Positions 6,477-12,663 of a stretch of 23,066 nucleotides of DNA are shown here, one piece after another; the first letter of the stretch is position 1, and every line of letters starts with the position of its first letter. The position numbers and the translations under genes were made by a program. The notes under the pieces are model-generated. The model was not told the origin of the DNA, did not search any database, and worked only from the letters and a program-made list of their open reading frames with translations. Source of the DNA: Anammoximicrobium sp032229885 (GTDB lineage: Bacteria; Planctomycetota; Planctomycetia; Pirellulales; Pirellulaceae). The stretch is taken from assembly GCA_032229885.1 (NCBI GenBank), contig JAVYAJ010000202.1, positions 1 through 23,066 on the forward strand, given 5' to 3'.

Positions 6477-8411
6477 ATGAAAAAGCTGACGCTAAACGAC
6501 CCCGAAACCCAATCGCCCGACCTCGTGGCGGAAAACCTTGCCAAGCTCAAGGCCCTGTTCCCGGAACTGATCACCGAGAGCAAGGACGGTGCCGCCGTCA
6601 ACGTGGACGTGCTCAAGCAACTGGTGGGCGACAAGACCGTCACCGACGCGGATGAAAAATACGGCCTCAACTGGCACGGCAAACGCGCCGCCCGGCAACT
6701 GGCGCTCACGCCCTCAACCGGCACGCTTCGGCCCTGCCCGGAAGACAGCGTGGACTGGGACACCACCCAGAACCTGATGATCGAGGGCGACAACCTCGAA
6801 GTGCTGAAGCTGCTGCAGAAGAGCTACGCGGGCAAGGTTAGGATGATCTACATTGACCCGCCATACAACACAGGCAATGACTTTATCTATCCTGACGACT
6901 TCACTGACAACATCAAGAATTATCAAATGCTAACGGGCCAGGTTGACTCTGACGGCCGCAAGATCAGCAGTAATACCGAGGCTGGTGGTCGGTTTCATAC
7001 TGAATGGCTCAGTATGATGCTTCCACGACTCAAGCTCGCGAGAAACTTGCTCCGCGAGAACGGAGTGTGCTTCATTTCGATTGACGACGGTGAAGTGGCT
7101 AACCTCCGCAGGCTTTGTGATGAGGTCTTTGGCGAGGAGAACTTTGTTGCGACATTGGTCTGGCAGAAGGTCTTTTCGCCCAAGAATACAGCAAAGTACT
7201 TTTCTGAAGATCACGACTACGTCTTATGCTATGCCAAGCGCAAGGACGTCTGGCGACCGCAGTTGCTTGAGCGAAGCGAAGAGGCGGTTGCGCGCTACGA
7301 GAATCCTGATAACGATCCAAGGGGGCCGTGGACGTCGAGCGACCTTACTGCGCGCAATTACTACGGCGACGGACAATATACAGTCACCGGTCCAACGGGA
7401 AAAACATTTGGACCCGGGAAGGGACGATATTGGCGGCAGAACTTCGCAAAATTCAATGAGCTAAATGACGATGGTCGTGTTTGGTGGGGCGAAAGCAAAG
7501 GGAATATGCCGCGGTTGAAACGGTTTCTTTCCGAAGTCAAAGAGGGTGTCGTTCCACAAACTCTGCTTTTGCATACGACCGTTGGAAACACGCAAGAGGC
7601 GAAAAAGGAGCTACTAGAGTTTGCGGACTTTGAAGAAACGGAAAACGTTCTGAACTCTGTAAAACCCACGCGCCTGTTGCGGCATTTGTTGAAAATTGGA
7701 ACAAACCCCGTTTCAAATGACATTGTTCTCGATTTCTTCGCTGGTAGCGGCTCGATGGCACATGCGGTGTTTGCACAAAACCACGAGGATGGGGGCAATC
7801 GTACTTTCCTGCTCGTACAGATCCCAGAGCCGCTACCGAAGGAGGAGAAGTCCGTGCGAACTATTGCAGACCTTACAAAGTCGCGAATGCGAAATGTCGC
7901 CAAAGGTCTGAAGGAAAAGAAGGACACGGAAGGAGAGCCTGAAACCAAGCAAGCGTGTGACATCGGCTTCCGGGTCTTCAAGCTCGATTCCACGAACATC
8001 AAGGAGTGGCAGCCCAAGCGCGACGACCTGCCGCAAACACTCCTCGAATCTATCGAGCACCTGAAGTCCGACCGCACCGAGCAGGACATCCTCTACGAAT
8101 TGCTGCTCAAGCTCGGCCTCGACCTGTGCGTGCCGATAGAGAAGAAAGAAGTCGGGAGTCAGGATACAGAAGGCAGTCATACCCTCCACTCGATTGGCGG
8201 TGGGGTGTTGATGGCGTGTTTGTCGGAGAAGATCGGTGGGGAGGATGTCGAAGCCCTGGGCACGGCGATCGTCGAATGGCACAAAGCCCTCGCCCCGGCA
8301 GGCGACACGACCTGCGTCTTCCGCGACAGCGCCTTCGCCGACGACGTGGCCAAGACGAACCTTGCGGCGATTCTCGAACAGAACGGCATCGCCAACGTGA
8401 GGAGCCTGTAG
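6477..8411 (+). CDS. mod: Type III restriction-modification DNA adenine methyltransferase (Mod)
   Basis: This 644-residue N6-adenine methyltransferase of the beta class would transfer a methyl group from S-adenosylmethionine to its recognition site and specify the target for Res. Motif IV DPPYNTGNDF is at 127-136 and the AdoMet-binding motif I FAGSG follows at 421-425; this order defines the beta class and fits type III Mod. The target recognition region lies between them. AAAGGAG at 6465-6471 sets the start. Roughly 6840-7960, covering the catalytic and target-recognition core, is near 38-58% GC in sampled lines, against 60% or more in both flanks. Near residues 557-566 a low-complexity stretch (EVGSQDTEGS) interrupts the otherwise conserved tail. 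The gene is intact and 3 bp from res. Confidence 0.93.
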   Translation: MKKLTLNDPETQSPDLVAENLAKLKALFPELITESKDGAAVNVDVLKQLVGDKTVTDADEKYGLNWHGKRAARQLALTPSTGTLRPCPEDSVDWDTTQNLMIEGDNLEVLKLLQKSYAGKVRMIYIDPPYNTGNDFIYPDDFTDNIKNYQMLTGQVDSDGRKISSNTEAGGRFHTEWLSMMLPRLKLARNLLRENGVCFISIDDGEVANLRRLCDEVFGEENFVATLVWQKVFSPKNTAKYFSEDHDYVLCYAKRKDVWRPQLLERSEEAVARYENPDNDPRGPWTSSDLTARNYYGDGQYTVTGPTGKTFGPGKGRYWRQNFAKFNELNDDGRVWWGESKGNMPRLKRFLSEVKEGVVPQTLLLHTTVGNTQEAKKELLEFADFEETENVLNSVKPTRLLRHLLKIGTNPVSNDIVLDFFAGSGSMAHAVFAQNHEDGGNRTFLLVQIPEPLPKEEKSVRTIADLTKSRMRNVAKGLKEKKDTEGEPETKQACDIGFRVFKLDSTNIKEWQPKRDDLPQTLLESIEHLKSDRTEQDILYELLLKLGLDLCVPIEKKEVGSQDTEGSHTLHSIGGGVLMACLSEKIGGEDVEALGTAIVEWHKALAPAGDTTCVFRDSAFADDVAKTNLAAILEQNGIANVRSL

Positions 8412-8414
8412 CCG

Positions 8415-11378
8415 ATGAAACTGCACTTCGAACCCAACCTCGACTACCAGCTCGACGCCATCGAGGCGGTCTGCGACCTTTTTCGGGGCCAGGAGATGTG
8501 CCGCACGGAGTTCACGGTTACGCGCGACCCCCTGGATCCGCAAGGCTGGCTATTCGAGATGAACGACCTCGGTATCGGCAACCGACTGCAACTGCTCAAC
8601 GACGAGATTTTCAAGAACTTGAAGGATATCCAGCTCCGCAACGGCCTCCAGCCATCGGAGGAGCTGGCCTCCGGCGATTTCACGGTGGAAATGGAAACAG
8701 GGACAGGCAAGACCTACGTCTACCTGCGCACCATCTTCGAGCTGAACAAACGCTACGGCTTCACCAAGTTCGTCATCGTCGTTCCCTCCGTCGCCATCAA
8801 GGAAGGCGTCTACAAGTCGCTCCAGATCACCGAGGACCACTTCAAGGGGCTCTACGCGGGCGTGCCCTTCGACTACTTTCTCTACGACTCGGGGAAACTC
8901 GGCCAGGTGCGCAACTTCGCCACCAGCGCCAGCATCCAGATCATGGTGGTGACGGTCGGGGCCATCAACAAGAAGGACGTGAATAACCTTTACAAGGACA
9001 GCGAGAAGACCGGCGGCGAAAAGCCCATCGACCTGGTGCGGGCGACGCGGCCCATCATCATCGTGGACGAGCCGCAAAGCGTGGACGGCGGCCTTTCGGG
9101 CGCGGGCAAGCAGGCGCTCGACGCCATGAACCCCCTTTGCACCCTGCGCTACTCGGCGACCCACGCGGACAAGCACCACATGGTCTACCGGCTCGACGCC
9201 GTGGACGCCTACGAAAAAAAGCTCGTCAAGCAGATCGAAGTGGCCTCGGCCACCGTGGAACATGCCCACAACAAGCCCTACGTGCGCCTGGTCTCGGTGA
9301 GCAACAAGCGCAACGTCATCTCCGCGAAGATCGAGGTGGACACCGAGGCGGCCAGCGGTGTCAAGCGGCGGGAGGTCACGGTCCAGGACGGCGACAATCT
9401 GGAGCAGACCACGGGCCGCGCGATCTATGCCGACTGCCGCGTCGGCACGATCCGGGTGGAAAAGGGAAACGAGTATATGGAGCTGCGCGTTCCCGGCGGG
9501 GAACATTTCCTCAAGCCGGGCGAAGCGTGGGGCGACGTGGACGCCATGGCCGTTCAGCGCGAGATGATCCGCCGGGCCATCCGCGAGCATCTGGACAAGG
9601 AAAAGCGCCTGCGCCCCCAGGGCATCAAGGTGCTGACGCTTTTCTTCATCGACGAGGTCGCCAAATACCGGCAATACGACTCGGAGGGGAACGCTGTGAA
9701 GGGCGAGTACGCCCGCATCTTCGAGGAGGAGTACCGGCGTGCCGCAAGGCTTCCCGAATACAACACACTGTTCAAGGAAGTGGACCTGACGCGCGCCGCC
9801 GAGGATGTCCACAACGGCTATTTCTCCATCGACAAGAAGGGCGGCTGGACCGACACGGCGGAGAACAATCAGACCAACCGCGATAACGCCGAGCGGGCCT
9901 ACAACCTCATCATGAAGGAGAAGGAGAAGCTGCTCTCCTTCGAGACGCCGCTCAAGTTTATCTTCTCCCACTCGGCCCTGCGCGAGGGCTGGGACAACCC
10001 GAACGTCTTCCAGATTTGCACCCTGCGGGACATTCGCACCGAGCGCGAACGCCGTCAGACCATCGGGCGCGGCCTGCGGCTCTGCGTGAACCAGGAGGGC
10101 CAGCGGCTGCGCGGCTTCGAGGTCAACACACTGACCGTGATCGCCACCGAGAGCTACGAGGACTTCGCCGAGAATCTGCAAAAGGAGATCGAGGAAGACA
10201 CCGGCATCCGCTTCGGCATCGTCGAGGAGCACATCTTCGCCACTGTCGCAGTGACGGATCAGGACGGCAAGACCGCCCCGCTGGGCCTCGAGCAGTCCAA
10301 GGCGTTGTGGGAGCACCTCCATGCTCAGGGTTGCATCGACAAGAATGGCAAGGTGCAGGATTCACTCAAGAAGGCGCTCAAGGACGCTACGCTCGAAGTG
10401 CCCGAGGAATTCGCCGGGCAGCTCGACCAGATTACCGCTATCCTGAAGAAGCTTGCCGGGCGGCTGGAAATCAAGAACGCCGATGAGCGTCGCCAGGTGC
10501 GGCCCCGGCAGGCCGTGCTCGAGAGCGCCGAGTTCAAGGCGCTATGGGATCGCATCAAGCACAAAACCACCTACCGGGTGCAGTTCGACAACGAGCGGCT
10601 GGTGCGGGACTGCGTGAAGGCGCTTCGGGATGCCCCGGCCATCCCCAAGACGCGGCTCCAGTGGCGCAAGGCCGACCTCGCCATCGGCAAGGCGGGCATC
10701 GAGGCCACCGAGCGGGAAGGCGCGGCCACGGTGGTCTTGGAAGAAGCGGACATCGAGTTGCCGGACCTGCTGACGGACCTCCAGGACCGGACCCAACTCA
10801 CGCGCCGCAGCATTTGCCGGATTCTGACGGAGAGCGAGCGGCTCGACGACTTCAAGCGCAACCCCCAGCAGTTCATCGAGCTGGCCGCCGAGGCCGTCAA
10901 CCGCTGCAAGCGGCTGGCCATCGTGGACGGCATCAAGTACCAACGTCTCGGCGACGAGCACTACTACGCCCAGGAGCTGTTCGAGCAGGAAGAACTGACC
11001 GGCTACCTGAAGAACCTGATCGACACCGAGAAGTCGGTCTACGAGCAGGTGGTCTACGACTCCGACACCGAGGCCGCCTTCGCCGACCAGTTGGAGAAGA
11101 ACACGGCCATCAAGGTCTACGCGAAGCTCCCCGGCTGGTTCACCGTGCCGACGCCGCTCGGCGGCTACAACCCGGACTGGGCGGTGCTGGTGGAGGAGGA
11201 TGGGGCCGAGCGGCTGTACTTCGTGGTGGAGACGAAGAGTAGCCTTTTCCGCCACGACATCCGCGAATCCGAGCAAGCCAAAATCGATTGCGGCGAGGCT
11301 CACTTCAAGGCCTTGGCGGTCGGTGAGAACCCGGCTGGGTTCAAGCGTGCGGTAAAGGTCGAGGACTTGTTTACTTGA
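8415..11378 (+). CDS. res: Type III restriction enzyme helicase-nuclease subunit (Res)
   Basis: The 987-residue subunit would complex with Mod, translocate or slide on DNA using ATP, and cut unmodified DNA. Motif I TGTGKT lies near residues 95-100, motif II is DEPQ near 217 (the type III Res variant of DEAD), SATH is near 247, and motif VI QTIGRGLRL is near 548. The C-terminal endonuclease domain shows YNPDW near 917-921 and VVETKSS near 937-943, the Asp and Glu-x-Lys of a PD-(D/E)xK site. All motifs are present and the frame is open throughout, so it looks functional. AGGAG at 8400-8404, inside the end of mod, supplies the ribosome site, so the pair is coupled. It is the last gene of the operon; a hairpin follows 16 bp after its stop. 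Confidence 0.93.
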   Translation: MKLHFEPNLDYQLDAIEAVCDLFRGQEMCRTEFTVTRDPLDPQGWLFEMNDLGIGNRLQLLNDEIFKNLKDIQLRNGLQPSEELASGDFTVEMETGTGKTYVYLRTIFELNKRYGFTKFVIVVPSVAIKEGVYKSLQITEDHFKGLYAGVPFDYFLYDSGKLGQVRNFATSASIQIMVVTVGAINKKDVNNLYKDSEKTGGEKPIDLVRATRPIIIVDEPQSVDGGLSGAGKQALDAMNPLCTLRYSATHADKHHMVYRLDAVDAYEKKLVKQIEVASATVEHAHNKPYVRLVSVSNKRNVISAKIEVDTEAASGVKRREVTVQDGDNLEQTTGRAIYADCRVGTIRVEKGNEYMELRVPGGEHFLKPGEAWGDVDAMAVQREMIRRAIREHLDKEKRLRPQGIKVLTLFFIDEVAKYRQYDSEGNAVKGEYARIFEEEYRRAARLPEYNTLFKEVDLTRAAEDVHNGYFSIDKKGGWTDTAENNQTNRDNAERAYNLIMKEKEKLLSFETPLKFIFSHSALREGWDNPNVFQICTLRDIRTERERRQTIGRGLRLCVNQEGQRLRGFEVNTLTVIATESYEDFAENLQKEIEEDTGIRFGIVEEHIFATVAVTDQDGKTAPLGLEQSKALWEHLHAQGCIDKNGKVQDSLKKALKDATLEVPEEFAGQLDQITAILKKLAGRLEIKNADERRQVRPRQAVLESAEFKALWDRIKHKTTYRVQFDNERLVRDCVKALRDAPAIPKTRLQWRKADLAIGKAGIEATEREGAATVVLEEADIELPDLLTDLQDRTQLTRRSICRILTESERLDDFKRNPQQFIELAAEAVNRCKRLAIVDGIKYQRLGDEHYYAQELFEQEELTGYLKNLIDTEKSVYEQVVYDSDTEAAFADQLEKNTAIKVYAKLPGWFTVPTPLGGYNPDWAVLVEEDGAERLYFVVETKSSLFRHDIRESEQAKIDCGEAHFKALAVGENPAGFKRAVKVEDLFT

Positions 11379-11394
11379 CCGGCATTCTAATCCC

Positions 11395-11423
11395 GAGCCG
11401 CCGGGTTGCCAGCCCGGCGGCTC
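11395..11423. repeat. Perfect 11-bp-stem hairpin (REP-like) at the right end of the island
   Basis: GAGCCGCCGGG (11395-11405) pairs perfectly with CCCGGCGGCTC (11413-11423) across a 7-base loop. It follows the Res stop by 16 bp and could end transcription of the operon, but there is no T-run after it on either strand. The sequence style is that of a REP-like intergenic palindrome. The minus-strand frame of the phage fragment upstream stops three bases outside it, so it marks the boundary between island and prophage debris. Confidence 0.6.
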
Positions 11424-11425
11424 AC

Positions 11426-11675
11426 CTACGGTTCATCCAAATTGTCAAAGAGCGATACGCGGACGCACATCCTCGTCCGGTCGGCTGGCGCGGGTGCCGT
11501 CGCACTTGTCGGCCGATGATCGTCGCGGCTGCGACCCAGCGACGCACTGGTAATCCCGCGCGGCACCACCGTGACGTGCCGCACATCCATGTCGGGCAGC
11601 TCGAACGACGGCGCGTAATGGCGCGCCGCCGTGAGCGGCTGGCTGAACGTGGCCGCGTTGAGCTCGGCGACGACG
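11426..11675 (-). pseudogene. Fragment of a phage structural-type gene (N-terminus missing)
   Basis: The third minus-strand frame is open for 82 codons to a TAG at 11426-11428 and reads AELNAATFSQPLTAARHY, then APSFELPDMDVRHVTVVPRG, a pattern I associate with a family of tail or head-completion proteins of planctomycete prophages. The match fades after about residue 55. There is no start codon of its own: the fragment is joined directly to a terminase piece at 11675/11676. The name is recalled from similar proteins and cannot be checked here. It is clearly a remnant, not an expressed gene. Confidence 0.5.
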
Positions 11676-11735
11676 CTCCCGGTGCCCGTAGAGCACGGCC
11701 CAGATGCAGGCGCATTCGCAGATCGTCGTCTTGCC
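11676..11735 (-). pseudogene. 60-bp duplicate fragment of the terminase Walker A region
   Basis: These 60 bases align without gaps to 13861-13920 inside the terminase large subunit gene, with four mismatches (56/60). They encode GKTTICECACIWAVLYGHRE, against GKTTICECACIWAVLNGHRE in the longer gene. The piece is sandwiched between fragments of two other phage genes. The four differences show that it is not a very recent copy; it may come from a related phage. Confidence 0.85.
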
Positions 11736-11820
11736 GCTGCTCCATTGAGCCCGCGTCGCCCGCGGCTTTCGCCGGGCCCTGGGCGTTCTCGCGGATTGCA
11801 TCGCGGAGATCGTCAGCCAT
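11736..11820 (-). pseudogene. N-terminal fragment of a small phage protein (gpW-like position)
   Basis: The frame starts at ATG 11820 and reads MADDLRDAIRENAQGPAKAA, then GDAGSMEQ, where it runs into the terminase fragment. The style (xAIRENAQGPAKAxGDxGSxEQ) matches small phage head-tail joining proteins that follow the terminase in related prophages; this is recalled, not searched. An in-frame GTG further upstream would add 12 residues. The remaining part of the gene is absent, so no functional product is expected. Confidence 0.5.
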
Positions 11821-11828
11821 CGCCTGTT

Positions 11829-11882
11829 GCTTCCGGTAGGTGACGCGAAGAGTCACCGCATACTGATTGACCTACCGGAAGC
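11829..11882. repeat. Long inverted repeat, 13-bp perfect arms
   Basis: GCTTCCGGTAGGT (11829-11841) and ACCTACCGGAAGC (11870-11882) are exact inverse copies separated by 28 bp. Within the spacer GTGAC and GTCAC form a smaller inner hairpin. The repeat overlaps the start of the broken gpW-like gene and is unlike the neighbouring coding sequence. It could be a rearrangement scar, a recombination site or a transcript hairpin. The stretch 11883-11932 holds nothing else recognisable. Confidence 0.6.
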
Positions 11883-11932
11883 GCCGGCGAACTGTCGGAA
11901 AAGTCTCGGAGGGAGTGGAAATCGTGCTACAT

Positions 11933-12127
11933 CTAGCAGTTTGACTTCCCCTGCAGTCCAGGAGGCGCTTCGTAAGTGATCACCTTGCGCCCGCAATACC
12001 GGCACTCCTTGCGGCGACGGATGCGACCGTCGCGCAGCGGCTCGGTATGCGTGGTGTAGAAGTGGCGACAGCCGCATTGAGGGCATTCGATGCCACGCAG
12101 CGGCGCTCCCGTCTTGGAGGGTTTCAT
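11933..12127 (-). CDS. Small zinc-ribbon phage protein
   Basis: The 64-residue product has CPQC at 15-18 and CRYC at 42-45, enough for one zinc ribbon, with the basic stretch GRIRRRKE between them. It resembles NrdR-like or Ogr-like small zinc-finger proteins that bind nucleic acid. The start is the ATG at 12127: GGAGG lies eight bases upstream, and ATGA overlaps the end of the terminase frame at 12124-12127. Longer readings of the frame upstream are shadows of terminase coding. Located just after the terminase in transcription order, it is probably a packaging-module gene. Its function is unknown; a role in late-gene regulation is possible. Confidence 0.7.
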   Translation of the reverse strand: MKPSKTGAPLRGIECPQCGCRHFYTTHTEPLRDGRIRRRKECRYCGRKVITYEAPPGLQGKSNC

Positions 12128-12663
12128 TGCCTTCGCCTCCGTTGAAGCTCCGCAAAACTGATCCGCTCTCGTTTTGGCGGTTGAACTGAGCCGCCCGAAC
12201 CAGCCAAGACCGCACCCTGGATAGACGCTGCCGTGGCACAGCCGACGAGGCAATCGAACCAGTGGTTGTCGCCCCGTTCGGGACGCTGCTTCCATTCGTC
12301 AACCGTACGCCCGCGCCCTTCGGTCTTCACCCGGTATTCCGAGGTGAGATGCTCGGCGAACAGGCGGTGCTGTTCGGCGCTATCGCCAAAGAGGGACAGG
12401 CAGCCACGGTCGCCCATCGGCACGGCGAGCCGGGCGTGGACAAAGGTCTTCCAGAAGTTCGTGTCGTACACCACATGCCGCACGGCCCGCTTGCCGGCGA
12501 CGTTCGGCATTCGCCAGTTGTGCCCCACCCGGTCGCCCGGCCGCCGTTTGTATTCGGAGAAGGGCTGACCTGACGCCCCCACGAACCGGCCGTGGCTGGG
12601 CATGACGATCCCAGCGTGAGCCGATTGGCGGCAGAACTGATAGACGACATCCGTGCTCGATCC
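12124..12663 (-). pseudogene. C-terminal (nuclease) part of the terminase, cut off by an amber codon
   Basis: This stretch continues the terminase reading frame without a shift directly after the TAG at 12664-12666. It begins GSSTDVVYQFCRQS and includes HRLFAEHLTSEYRVKTEGRG and GDNHWFDCLVG, the distal part of the nuclease domain and its last acidic residue, which resembles the GpA-type terminase C-terminus. The tail is basic (ELQRRRRQ). An internal ATG at 12603 exists but lacks a good ribosome site. Without readthrough this part is not made fused to the ATPase, so the terminase is probably inactive. Confidence 0.8.

Noticed and set aside
8550..10322. Minus-strand frame of 590 codons inside res
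   Set aside because: Res is intact with all helicase motifs on the plus strand; the antisense frame is a codon-usage shadow.
1971..11378. The island as a DISARM or BREX system
   Set aside because: DISARM needs a DUF1998 protein and a separate PLD protein, and BREX needs PglZ and BrxC-like proteins; none is encoded here. The Mod/Res pair has standard type III motifs.
11395..11423. Hairpin as a standard rho-independent terminator of the res operon
   Set aside because: The stem is excellent but no T-run follows on the plus strand; it is listed as a REP-like palindrome instead.
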